Source: Craterostigma plantagineum (Eukaryota; Streptophyta; Magnoliopsida; Lamiales; Linderniaceae). From it: a DNA stretch of 64,000 nucleotides. Shown here one piece after another: positions 34,229 to 45,832 of the stretch. The notes under the pieces were generated by a model. It was not told the origin of the DNA and made no database searches. It worked only from the letters and a program-made list of their open reading frames with translations. The stretch's first letter is position 1. Each line of letters opens with the position of its first letter. Both the position numbers and the translations under genes were made by a program. Location: NCBI GenBank assembly GCA_027422505.1, contig JAPQWV010000001.1:5394001-5458000 (forward strand), given 5' to 3'.

Positions 34229-34552
34229 TCACTGAGGCTCAGCCTCTTCTTGCAGCTCCTCCGCCGCAGCTCCGCCGGACTCGGCAACGAAGGACCACTC
34301 CGCCGGCAAAGGAGGGAGCGGAGGGTAGACGGCGGGGCCGCGCCGGATGTCGGAGGGGTTCGTCTTGCGTGGACGACTCTTCATGTGGTGCTTCGTCGCC
34401 TTCTTCTGCGGCCGCGACGAGCACTCAATCGTCAAATCCACGTCGCCGGCGGGGAGTCTAGACGGCGGCGACGGCTTAGAGGCGACGGCGGAGTAGGCGG
34501 TGGGCTTGAGGGGGATTACCAGCCTTGTGCCGAATATCGCCGAGACCGACAT
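34229..34552 (-). CDS. PSRP6: Plastid-specific 50S ribosomal protein 6 (PSRP6/cL37), 107 aa
   Basis: The intronless 107-codon ORF begins [17 protein letters not shown]. The conserved mature core is about residues 41-88: [20 protein letters not shown], then [21 protein letters not shown]. This is the pattern of plant PSRP6, an extra protein of the chloroplast large ribosomal subunit. The first ~40 residues, rich in S, A, P and K, would be the chloroplast transit peptide. The acidic, alanine-rich tail is variable in the family. It is divergent from the CEPR1-like gene, with 1.57 kb between the two start codons. Length fits the family. Confidence 0.9.
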   Translation of the reverse strand: MSVSAIFGTRLVIPLKPTAYSAVASKPSPPSRLPAGDVDLTIECSSRPQKKATKHHMKSRPRKTNPSDIRRGPAVYPPLPPLPAEWSFVAESGGAAAEELQEEAEPQ

Positions 34553-36120
34553 TTTTTCTATCGCTAGGTTTGGTTCAGATTGAATGGAACGATGAGATGA
34601 TAAGATAAAATTTTCCTTTCTATAATTTATTTTGTGGATAAGTTTGGTTTATCGCGGTGATTAAATGGGCCTTTACAAGCCCAATATGTAATGGGCCTTG
34701 GGGCAAATATTGGGAAATACGTTGTGAATGGTAATAACATTTACTACTAATTTTTGTCTTTCGAAAATTCCCAATACGAAGGGAAAAAATATTCTCATGC
34801 TATAAAAATATTCTCTTAAAATGCTCAAGCTACGACAAGTATTTATATATAAGAGTAATATAAGAAATAAGAGAAGCTATATTCCCACTACAAATAGATG
34901 AGAACCTGATAAAGCTACTACAATATTCGATTCAAGCACATTAGATATATTATTGTAAAATCGTTTTCCGACTAGACGTTGCTACGAGTTCAGGGTGGTT
35001 TTGTAATTATTTATAATTCAGGGCTAGATGATGTGATAATCTACTTGGATTCTGAAATAATTTATTCGTAAGTACCCATGTTTTCCTTTCTTTCTGAATA
35101 TCAACAGCTTTCTTTACTCAATGATTTAAAACTAGATCGTCCTAATTATTCTTTATTTAGATAAAAACCCCTATGTGAATTGATTTTACACGGTTCCATT
35201 TGATATGATTCTTTAGTTTTCCAAGTTAAAAAAATGTATCAAAACTTATATTCTAAAATAAATTATTTTTCAATGAAGCCTATCAAAACAAATTGGAAAC
35301 ATTCAAGAAAAATCTCAAAAATTTTATATAGCAAACCTTGATAAAAGAAATTCACATAATCGAGTACAAATTAAATCCAAGTTGAACTTAATCAAAATGT
35401 GGGAAAAATGATCAATTTTTTGGTCGACAAAAAAAAAGCGACATTGTGGCATATCGTTAAACATTCTGTAAATTTCAATTGATTTTAAATTGGACCCACG
35501 AGCTAAATAATGACATTAAAGGCAAGCAACAAGACATCTTTCCACGACACTGTTACATAGCCAATCCAAAAAAAAAAAAAAAAGGTAATGCTCAAATACT
35601 TACATATAGAATCAAGAACTTCTACTTATTTACTTTTTCCATAAAAAAAATCAAGTCTTCACTTGGCACACACCATCCAAAGAGGCTTAAAAGGATCCAA
35701 CACACATCACTCAAACTTTGGAACAAAACATCTTATCCTATACATTGTTTTCGTTTTCCTTCTTACATGAAAGTCGATCCTTCTTGCGTCTATATTCTCT
35801 GAGAGAATTAGTGGAAGGGTATAATACATTAAAAAAAAGGAGGAAAAAAAGCTTCTTTATGCAAAGATATGCACTTACTCTCTCATCTCCCATCATCATC
35901 ATCGTCGATTAATCCTCTGCAGTGTCATTGCTTTGCTACTGCACAAGCAAATGATCCCATCAATCATTCCACTTATATATTTCTTCTTACCTTCTCAAGC
36001 TTTAGTGCATATCCAACCAAAAAACAAGACAACCATTGCTCTTTCTCCTCCTTCTTCTTCTTTCTAAACCTCTCTGATCATTTTTCCTGCGATTGCTGTA
36101 ATAAAATAGCAGTAGCAGAA
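34553..36120. other. Intergenic region between divergent PSRP6 and CEPR1-like genes
   Basis: The region must hold both promoters. It is AT-rich with A-runs (for example 35567-35583) and no ORF of recognisable type. On the CEPR1 side an open frame extends upstream of the chosen ATG, back to 35869, but lacks receptor-like sequence. I see no repeat element here. Confidence 0.5.
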
Positions 36121-39100
36121 ATGCTTCTCCTTCGCACGGCCTTAAAAAGCCAGAAACTTTACGTCATCATCCTTCTTCTCTTTCTTACGTCATACAACCA
36201 TGGCCAGCAATCGGCCGCCGCCGTCTCTCAATCCGCCGACGAGTTCTTCAATCTCGCGAGGAAAACCCTATCTGGGGCATCGCTAACCAACTGGGGCGGC
36301 AGCGGCGGCGGTGTAATAAAATCCTACTGCAACTACAGCGGCGTTTCCTGCGACGGAGAAGGAAACGTCGTCGAGATTGACGTCTCAAGCTGGTCACTTT
36401 CCGGCGAAATCCCAGGCGAAATCTGCTCCTACCTCCCTCACCTGCGCGTCCTCCGCCTAGGATCCAACGATTTCGACGGCGGCTTTCCACGTGGGCTCGC
36501 CGGCTGCTCCTCCTTACAAGAGCTCAACATGAGCCGCCTGTACCTCTCCGGCCCCTTGCCGGACCTATCTCCGATGACCTCCCTGAAGGTCCTCGACCTC
36601 TCTTACAACCTCTTCACCGGCGACTTCCCCTCGGCCTCGATCGTCAACCTCACCGCCCTAGAGTTCCTCAGCCTCAACGAGAACGGAAAGCTCAACAAAT
36701 GGAAGATTCCGGCGAGCATCTCCGCCCTGAGAAACCTAAGGTACATGATTTTAACCTCTTGCATGCTCTACGGCGAGATTCCGCCGGCGATAGGCAACAT
36801 GACGGCGCTGGTCGACCTCGAGCTCAGCGGCAACTACCTCACAGGGCGGGTCCCGCCGGAGCTAGGCAAGCTGAGCAACCTCGTACAGCTCGAGCTGTAC
36901 TACAACGAGCTCTCCGACGAGATTCCCGGCGAGCTCGGGAATCTGACTCAGCTCACCGACTTGGACATGTCCGTCAACAGATTCTCCGGCGAAATCCCAG
37001 AATCCATCTGCCGCCTACCTAAGCTTAGGGTTTTTCAGCTCTACAACAACAGCCTGGCCGGCGAAATCCCAGGAATCATCTCCAATTCCACGACGCTGAA
37101 AACCATGTCCCTCTACAGCAATTTTCTGACCGGCGAAGTCCCCAAAAACCTAGGAAAATCGTCGGAATTAGTGGGCCTCGACTTGTCCGAAAATCAGCTC
37201 TACGGAGAATTGCCCGAGGGTTTGTGCGCCGGCAAGAAGCTCAACTACCTCCTCCTCCTTCAGAACAACTTCTCCGGCGAAATCCCACGGAGCTACGGCG
37301 ATTGCCAATCGTTGATTCGTTTTCGAATCGACGACAACAGTTTAACCGGCGAAATTCCCGAGGGCATCTTCTCCCTCCCTCACGTGTCTATCATCGACGT
37401 CTCGAACAATCGACTGAACGGCTCAATCTCGAAATCCATTCAGTTCGCCCGGAACCTATCGCAGCTCTTCGTTCAAGGAAATAGGGTTTCGGGCTCATTA
37501 CCGCCCGAGATCTCCAAGGCGGGGAACTTAGTAAAGATCGATTTGAGCAACAATCTCCTCTCGGGCCCAATCCCGCCCGAGATCGGCGACCTAAGGCTCC
37601 TCAACGTCTTAATGCTCGCCAACAACGACCTCGACTCTTCGATCCCCAACTCGCTCGCCAACTTAAAGTCCATCAACCTCCTCGACCTCTCGGGAAATTG
37701 CCTGACCGGGAAAATCCCGGGCAGCTTGGCAGGGCTACTGCCCAACTCCCTAAACTTCTCCAACAACCGTCTGACCGGCCCGATCCCGCCCTCGTTCGTC
37801 AAGGGCGGAGTATTGGAGAGCTTCTCGGGAAACCCGGGCCTCTGCGTGCCCGAAAACGACGATCCGCCCGCCTCGGGCCTGCTGCCCGTCTGCCCGGGGC
37901 CCTACGACCGTAAGAAGGTGAACTGCGTGTGGCTCGTGGGAGTATCGGTCGGTATTGTGATAGTTGGGACCCTTTTGTTCCTCAAAAGGTGGCTCCACAA
38001 GGACAAGGCGGTTTCCGAGGGCGAGGAGTCGCTTTCGTCTTCGAACTTCTTGTCCTACGACGTCAAGAGCTTTCACAGGCTTAGCTTCGACCAGAGGGAG
38101 ATCATCGAGTCACTGGTCGAGAAAAACATAGTAGGGTACGGCGGCTCGGGCACGGTGTACAAAATCGAGCTCAACAGCGGAGACGTAGTGGCGGTCAAGA
38201 AGCTATGGAGCCGTAGGGCGGGTAAAGACGTGGGCCCCCCTTCGTCCCTGACCGGTTCGTCGGGGGACGATCAGATGACCTTGGACAAGGAACTCAGGAC
38301 AGAGGTCGAAACCCTAGGGAGCGTGAGGCACAAGAACATAGTGAAGCTATACTGTTACTTCTCGAGCTCGGACTGTAGCCTCCTGGTCTACGAGTACATG
38401 ACGAACGGGAACCTGTGGGACGCGCTGCACAGGGAGAAGGACGTCCTCGACTGGCCCACGAGGCACGGGATTGCACTGGGGATAGCCCAGGGCTTGGCGT
38501 ACCTACACCATGATCTCGTGCCGCCGATCGTGCACAGGGATATCAAGTCGACCAACGTATTGTTGGACGTAGATTACCATCCGAAGGTCGCCGATTTCGG
38601 GATCGCAAAGGTTTTGCAGGCCCGAGGATCGAAGGACTACTCGAGCATGACTGACATCGTCGGGACATATGGTTACCTAGCTCCAGGTAATTTATGTATC
38701 GCATGATTTTACTTGAGTCGAAAATAGGGATCGGCGTAGTCAGTGTTATACGAATTCGACTTCTGTTCCTGGTATTTTTTCCGACGAAAAAATCATTAAT
38801 ATCAGCATATTATACTAGTTTTTATGCACACTCGATGCGCGTGCATGTAGATATTTGTTTTTTGTTTAAAATCTTTAATAGGTATATTACAGTTTAATTA
38901 TGTAAAGAGAGAAAAATACGATTTGTAAGGGTATAATTAGAATAACAATAACCGAAGAGTAAAATGGTAATTGCATAACAAACACCGTAATGATAAAGAG
39001 CCCTAATGCTCCATCTGGCAAAGGAAATAGTTTTTTTTTCCTTATATTGCTATTGCTAGCGTCTTAAAAAACGCGGTAATGAGATTAATTTTTTTTTTGG

Positions 39101-39460
39101 GCGACAGAGTACGCATACTCTTCGAAGGCGACGACAAAGTGCGACGTGTACAGCTTCGGCGTCGTGCTGATGGAATTAATAACCGGGAAAAAGCCCGTGG
39201 AGCCCGAGTTCGGCGAGAACAAGAACATCATATATTGGGTTTCAACGAAGGTCGAGACAAAGGAAGGGGCGGGCGAAGTCTTGGACAGGCGAGTCTCGAT
39301 TTCTTACAAGGGAGATATGATCAAAGCGCTTAAGATCGCAATACGGTGCACGAGCAAAGCGCCGGGACTGAGGCCGACGATGAACGAGGTGGTTCAGATG
39401 CTCGCCGAGGCCGATCCGTGCAAGTTTAATTGCTGCAATAAGTTTGCGGCCGACGTATGA
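36121..39460 (+). CDS. CEPR1: CEPR1/XIP1-like LRR receptor kinase (about 972 aa)
   Basis: Two exons, 36121-38686 and 39108-39460, join in frame. The start at 36121 is chosen because it gives a signal peptide (MLLLRTALKSQKLYVIILLL); the frame is open 84 codons further upstream, but that part is not receptor-like. Order: signal peptide, LRR N-cap with CNYSGVSCDG, about 20 leucine-rich repeats (to about residue 570), a juxtamembrane cysteine pair, one membrane span (about 602-621), then a kinase with G-rich loop VGYGGSGTVYK, K693 in VAVKK, HRD D807 and DFG D825, all intact. The sequence follows Arabidopsis CEPR1 closely (NLRYMILTSCMLYGEIP, FFSYDVKSFHR-like juxtamembrane, SFDQREIIESLVEKNIVG). CEPR1 perceives CEP peptides that signal nitrogen demand and also affects phloem. 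The single intron falls inside the APE motif. Exon 1 is strikingly GC-rich compared with its flanks. Confidence 0.9.
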
Positions 39461-40583
39461 TTTTTAGTTTTTTGTAATATGTATTTTTAGGAAATAATGT
39501 GTTATTCGTACATGAAGGTACGTAATAAGAATCTCAGTACACCAAGAGCTAGCTACTTGCATGGGTAAGAATATGTTTTTGTCCCACTTTTTTTTTTTTG
39601 GAGTATTGTAAATAAGAATAATATTATATGATAGGTTTTGAAGTTATATGTATATTATATATTCTGCTTTGTGGCAACGCAAGGAACAGCATCGGCATAA
39701 GAAAAAGGGCAAATAAAAGTTCAAGCTAGCCTTTTTTTTTTTCTTGTTTTTATTATCTTTAATTAAAGGAAGATGTGTGGAATGGTATGATTCTGAGAAC
39801 AATAGATATATATTTTGCATGGAAGTGGGGTTTCTGATTCTGAATGAAAAGAATGCGTTTATTCAAGCGGTGATTTTTATGTTCTGTTATTGTGATTATT
39901 ATTGGCAATAATGCGTTGGAAAAGGAAAGAAATTGATGGCAAAGGTTGATTGGTGTGTTTTTTGTCAAAATAGCAAGGGGAAAATTCCCAAATAACGAAA
40001 GGAAAAAAAAAAGTTGATAAGAGCATTTTTTGCTAGTGTTTACCCTTTTAATATTTAGCGAATCATTATATTTGGTTATTGTACTTTGATCGTTATCCTC
40101 ATATATCTAATTATGTTTTACGGAAAAATAAGTCGGGAAAAATATGCTATGTTGACTTAAGAACATGATTTGCCAACTAATTTGTAAGATTTTCAGTACT
40201 CGAGTATCTTTTAATTGACAAATAGTTTTCCAGAAACATAACGATCTAAAGAAAAATAAATAAATCTAATTGTACGTTTGAAAGATAGCACACCCCCACA
40301 TATTAAAGAGAAGGAATTAGATTCATGAAAGCAAACATTTTTAGCTTTGGTGGAATGGCCATTATAAAAGTAGAGAACCCATTCAAGGCCAATAATGCAC
40401 TGAATTATTCAACAATAAATCATAAAAAAAAAAAGTAGAACTATGTAGTCAGTGGATTGGTTCAGCTACAAGAATCGACAGCCTAGCTCTATTTGATCAG
40501 AATATATACTAGTTTTATATTTTTGAAACAACAACTGAGTTATAGGTATTAAGCTTAGAACATAATAAATTTTTATCAAACAT
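39461..40583. other. 3' UTR of the CEPR1-like gene and AT-rich intergenic DNA
   Basis: No gene or defined repeat is visible. The first few hundred bases are likely the receptor-kinase 3' UTR. T and A runs are frequent. The stretch ends at the first base of the copia LTR. Confidence 0.5.
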
Positions 40584-40962
40584 TAATAAACTTGAGTGAA
40601 AATGAAGCATTTACGTGGTTCGGATTATGGTTAATCCTACGTCCACGGGGTTGAAGAATTTCTTATTGATGGAGTTTGATGTTACAGTGGTGGAAAAATG
40701 AAAAGAAGCTACTGTGAAGAAGACGATTAAAACTTGAAATTTATACTAAGCTTTTCCCGCGTCTTTTATCTGTTAAGTGTGGGTCGTTATAAGAATCGCC
40801 ACCAGTAGCTGCAACTTCATAAGTGAGCCCTTTTCCATTTAAAACACCACGACTCTTAAAATCGTTTCCCTCACTTAGCTTAATATCACCAGTCTTCAGC
40901 TTCTTTCTTCTTCTATCAGTGCTATCAATGAGCTCTGCTTAATTCACCTGATTGCTTCAACA
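40584..40962 (-). repeat. 3' LTR of the copia element
   Basis: The LTR runs TGTTGAAGCAATCAGGTG ... CAAGTTTATTA in element orientation. It is followed on its inner side by CCACCTTGGGGGGG, the purine tract (40963-40976). Confidence 0.85.
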
Positions 40963-41033
40963 CCCCCCCCAAGGTGGATTGTACAAGTTTAGTACAGACA
41001 TCTTGCCCAAGAAACCCTGAAGAACAGGCCCTG

Positions 41034-42256
41034 TCAGTGCCTTAGTGAAGATGTCCGCAAGCTGATTTTCAATCCTAATTGGTAAGAGTTTAATTGATCC
41101 TTTCTCAACGTGATGCCTAACAAAGTGACAATCAATCTCAATATGCTTGAACGTTCATGAAACTTCGGTGCAGACTGGTTATCACAATAAACCACAGGTA
41201 TAGACTTGACATCAATCCTGAGCTCCTCCAGAAGCTGTCTGATCCAAAGTAATTCTGCTACAACTGCACCCATGGCTCTATACTCAGCCTCTGTGGAAGA
41301 TCTTCACACGGTAACTTGTCTTTTAGCCTTCCAAGTAATGAGAGAATTTCCCAGAAAAGTGCAATAACCTGTCACTGACTTTCGAGTATCTTTACAGGAT
41401 GCCCAATCTGAGTCTGAGAAAGCCTTGATCTGCATATCAGAACTTGAGCTCATAAAAATGCCTTGTCCCGGTGTACCCTTCAGGTACCTCAGCAGGTGAT
41501 GTGCTGCTGTTAAATGTCCTGTTTTTGGGGCTGAAATATACTGACTTAACTTATGCACAGCAAAGGATATGTCAGGTCTTGTAAATGTTAGATAAAGTAA
41601 TCTGCCCACCAACCTTCGACATTTGAAGAGATCAGTTAATGGTTCTCCATCTTCCTCTGTGATACTTATGCTGGAATTAATTGGAGTGGTGAGAGGCTTA
41701 GCTCCCAAATAGCCTGTATCCTCAAGAAGTTCGAGAGTTTATTGCCTTTGTGTGATATAAATCCCTGTATCACTTCTAGCTACCTCTATTCAAAGAAAAT
41801 ACCTCAATTCTCCTAAGTCTTTAACCTTGAAGCATGCTGCTAAGAAGTCTTTCACTTCCTCTATTGCTTTCATTGAAGGCCCTGCTAGAATCACATCATC
41901 TACGTAGACTAATAGGATGACTAGAGACTCACCTCTGCCCCTGCAAACATTGTATGGTCTGCCTGAGTCTGAATGAAACCACAGCTTTTAACAGTGTCAG
42001 TGAACTTTTTGTTCCACTGTCTTGATGCTTGTTTCAGACCATAAATCGACTTATTCAGCTTGCATACCATCCTGCATTCTCCTGGTCTTGCATAATTCTT
42101 GTAGAATCCAGTCCATATAGACTTCTTCTGCTAGCTCACCATTTAGAAAATCATTATTGAAGTCCATCTGTACCAAATTCCATCTCTGTTTTGCTGCCAG
42201 AGCTAGAACTATCTTAATGGTGTTGAATGCAACAGGTGCAAATGTATCAATGAAGT
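41034..42256 (-). pseudogene. Copia pol, reverse transcriptase C-terminal part and RNase H
   Basis: Read leftward, the pieces are: RT with FIDTFAPVA and the first catalytic aspartate in QMDFNND (42296-42051, whose first codons lie in the solo LTR), SIYGLKQASRQWNKKF at about 42030, the LVYVDDVILAGP box (YVDD) at about 41910, then RLLYLTFTRPDISFAVHKLS and the RNase H core SDSDWASCKDTRKSVTGYC (41708-41304) with its continuation at 41273-41034. Several frameshifts and stops separate them. The parts are recognisable copia type, with no intact reading frame. Confidence 0.85.
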
Positions 42257-43929
42257 TGACACGCTCGAATACCAGCAAGTGTACTAGGTCGTGCAAGTAG
42301 TATAAAATGGACGTAAGTCCAAGTATCGATCCACGAGGACAGCTCGATTAGTTCTAAGATTTTAATCCGAAATTTAATTTCGATGGGAGCGATTTTTAAA
42401 TATATATATTTTTATATATATTTATACATATTTTTAGATTTGTTTTAAGACGATTTCAAGAAAAGCGCAAATAAAGATAACGGTTTTTATCAATTAACTA
42501 CAAGCGTGGTTAAAGCACATATTCAGCACAGACTAATCCTACGTATTCATGCAGTCGTCTAATATTTAACCGATATGAATCAAGTTAAGGTAGAAATTCC
42601 TAACGTACGTGCTAGCCGTTATTCACGTAACTAGCAACCCTATGCGAAAGTGAACCAATCAACTATATTCTTATATGACTGTAGTTACCCCGCACGCATT
42701 CGGCTTCATGAATTTCCCCGAGCTTAAACGCTTTCGGCGCCCAAGGTCTCGGAAACCACACGAACGAAACCGAATTCCATCTTTGGTCGGTTTTACGTCG
42801 TGGTGCACTATAGTTATTGTTCTAACCGGTCTAATCACGTTTTCAGCCTCATAAACCAATCAAGAATCAAGCATATGTTGATCGGGCATACGCAAGCATT
42901 AACCTCAAATATGGAACACGTAACTTAACTCATACGATTAAACAAAATACGAGTAATATCAATACGAATCATAATCCGGCCTAATACGGCCTTAACCACA
43001 AATAAACTTAAACACACATTGATAAACGAAAAACACGAAAAGATAGAGGTGAACATTCCTGTTTTCGCGTAAGACGATGTATGAACGTTGACTATCACGA
43101 CGAACGGATCACGCCTAGTTCCGTCGGGATCTCCGTTGCGTGAGAGAACTCTTCGTCTCGGCTGCGGTTTGATGCGTGGCTTGGGGCTGCCTTAAATCAG
43201 AGAGCTCAAAATGCCATGCGTCAGTGAGGACTTTAAATGTGTATGATGTGAGGTGCTTGGGTCGTGAGGTGAGAAAAAAAACAAGCTGTATGATTAGGTT
43301 TTTTTTTTCCAAGTTTCCCCCCCCCCCCCCCCCTCGTGCTCTATTCTATAGCTGTATATATATAATATTATCCTTGGCTGCTACTTCGTTTGTTGCATGT
43401 ATCTCGTAAGACATCCTCCATGTAGATTTCAAGATTTGGTAAATAAATAATCTGTCCCCATTAGCCGTTTTGGAGCAGCCTTTTGTTGCCAAAATATCCT
43501 CTTTTGTGGCTTGTACGTGATTTTTCTCTTTTAGCAGCTCTTCTTTTTTTCTTTTTTATGTGTGTTTTTTTCTTGGTTTAAATACAAATCTTTTTCTTCA
43601 TCATCTCCCTCTCACACGCATGATCTTCTCTTACCATCTTCATTTGTGATCCCAAGAAAAGTACTACAATATCTTTGACTATCTCTCCCACAATCCACGT
43701 TTGAATGGCTTTTGTGAACAAACAATCTTTCATCCTTGACTTATCAAGCTAATTACGTGAGCTCATGGTGTGCATTTTTTCCACCCATCCTGGCTTGTTT
43801 TGTCCACGAACTTATCTGTCAATTTATTAAATACAACCCTGAAAGTAGAATATTCAAAGCAATTTAAATAAATAACAATTGAAAACGCACATTACGGGTA
43901 TAGAAACACCGTAAAATCTCAACTTATCA
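42257..43929. mobile_element. Solo LTR inserted in copia reverse transcriptase
   Basis: A 1,673-bp block begins TGACACGCTCG and ends CTCAACTTATCA (TG...CA) and is flanked by a perfect 5-bp duplication GAAGT (42252-42256 and 43930-43934). It interrupts the RT between EGVDF and FIDTFAPVA, which are adjacent in normal copia elements. It contains no gag or pol, primer site or second LTR, so it is best read as a solo LTR left by recombination of a longer LTR element. A poly-C run (about 43317-43332) and a (TA)n stretch lie inside. The parent family is not identified. Confidence 0.78.
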
Positions 43930-45832
43930 GAAGTCTACTCCTTCTCTTTGGTCATAACCTTTTACCACAAGACGAGCCTTGTGTTTTTCTAGCTGTCCCT
44001 GTGAGTTCAGTTTCAATTTGTAGACCCATCTGCTCCCTATTGCCTTCTTTCCCTCCGGTAATGAAACCACAGACCAAGTGTTATTCTCTTCCAATGCCCT
44101 GAACTCCTGATTCATAGCTTCTTGCCATTTCAATGAGTTTGCTGCCTGTGCATAGCACTTGGGCTCTCTGCCCATGGAGATGCTGCAAATGATCCCCTGA
44201 TACTTATTTGAAAATTGACTATAGGACATGACCCTTGAAATTGGAAATGAGGTCTTCCTCTCTGCCACTTGCCCACAATGATAGTCTAATAAGTAAGTAG
44301 GCAACTTAGGCTGTCTGGCTGATCTTCTCTGTACTTGTTGATCAAGCTGGTGGTTTTCATGATTCATGACAGTCTGTTGTTGATCAAACTGCTGATCTTC
44401 TGGTTCCATGAAAGTTTTGTTGATGATCATCCTCACTGTCTGTGTCCTTTTGGTGATTCTCAGGTTCTTTTGCTTCAATCTGATTCTCAGGCCCTTCTGC
44501 CACAAGGTCTTCTCCCTCATTTTCTGGCAGAAAGTCATCCTGGTATGATCTGGGCAACACTTGTGTTGGGAATGGATCCTCAGTGCCTGTAACAGATGGT
44601 TGCCTTTTCAATGGGAACTCATCTTCCTTAAATTTGACATCTCTAGAAACTAAGACCTCTCTAATCTCATATTAAACACATTGTAGCCCTTTACACCATT
44701 GGGATAGCCCAAGAACACACATTTCCGAGCTCTTGGATCAAATTTCTTCCTACCTGCTGGAAGAGTGGAAGCAAAAGCGTAGACAACCAAAAGCCCGAAG
44801 CATGTTGTAGTCCACAGGCCTTTGAAAGAGTAATTCATAGGGTCTCCTATTTCCTAATACCACGGAAGGTGTCCTATTAATTAAGTAGGCTGCTGTCATA
44901 ACACATTGTCCAGAATTCAGTTGGAATATCAGACTGAAAGAACAAAGCTCTTGCTACATTCAATAGGGATGTTTTCTTTCAACTATTGAATTTTGTTGTG
45001 GAGTTTGCACGCAAGATAGATGATGTATGATGCCCTTGATATTGAATAATTCTACCAAATTAAACTCTTTAGCATTGTTTGTTCTTATAGTTTTAATCTT
45101 AGAGCTAAACTGTGTCTCTATTAGTTCCACGAAGTATGCTAGAACATAACTCACTTCTGATTTATATCTGATCAAGAATATCCAGGTAAATCTGGAAAAA
45201 TCATCTACTATAGTGACAAAGTATTGGTGTCCTAGGTGTGAAGGTGTGTGAAAAGGCCCCCAAACATCACAGTGAACAAGATCAAAGGCAGAACAAACTG
45301 ATTTGTTATCACTAGGAAATGTGATCTTTTTCTGTTTTGCTACAGGGCAGATCTTGCAATAAGTACTTACTGAATCATGATGCAACAGTGATGTTCTAGG
45401 TACATTTAAAACCTTACTGGAAGGGTGTCCTAATCTCCTATGCCAAAGATCTAGAGACACTTTATTGAGAAAGACATAACTAGAATCAGAAAATGAAGGT
45501 TGCATAGCAGTAATAGCACTCATCATGTACAGACCAGCAATCTGTTTACCCTTGCCAATCATTCGTATTGATCGATCCTGCACCACAAAATTGTCAGCTT
45601 CAAAGCAGAATTTGTAACCTTTAGTAGTAGCCAAGTAACTTACTGACAGCAAATTGAAATGGAATTGAGGCACTAGCAGTACTTCAGTTAATGTGATCAT
45701 ATGGCTGATAGCAAAAGACCCTGCCTTATTAACTTTAATAACAGAATTATCGGGTAATATGACATTTGATTCATCTATGTCATGTAAATCAAACAGCATA
45801 CCCTCATTTCCATATACATGCCTAGTTGCTAC
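43927..45832 (-). pseudogene. Copia pol, protease end, GAG-pre-integrase, integrase and start of RT
   Basis: The long frame 45847-44960 covers the end of the protease (HFNLLSVSYLA), the zinc-binding pre-integrase region (WHRRLGHPSS ... CKICPVAKQ) and the integrase core (HCDVWGPFHTPSHLG, VDDFSRFTW, VERKH). Where active copies have a catalytic Asp (usually R-[ST]-D-N), this copy has RTNNAKEF, so that Asp is replaced by Asn. The SH3-like part ([20 protein letters not shown]) is in another frame (44838-44650). The linker and RT start, to KGYDQREGVDF, are in a third (44538-43927). The element could not make integrase itself. Confidence 0.85.

Noticed and set aside
35869..36120. Upstream start for the CEPR1-like protein at 35869
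   Set aside because: The extra 84 residues show no receptor-like sequence, while the ATG at 36121 begins a normal signal peptide.
44335..44592. Plus-strand ORF within copia pol
   Set aside because: It is the complement of the copia linker region, which is clearly coding on the minus strand by family similarity.
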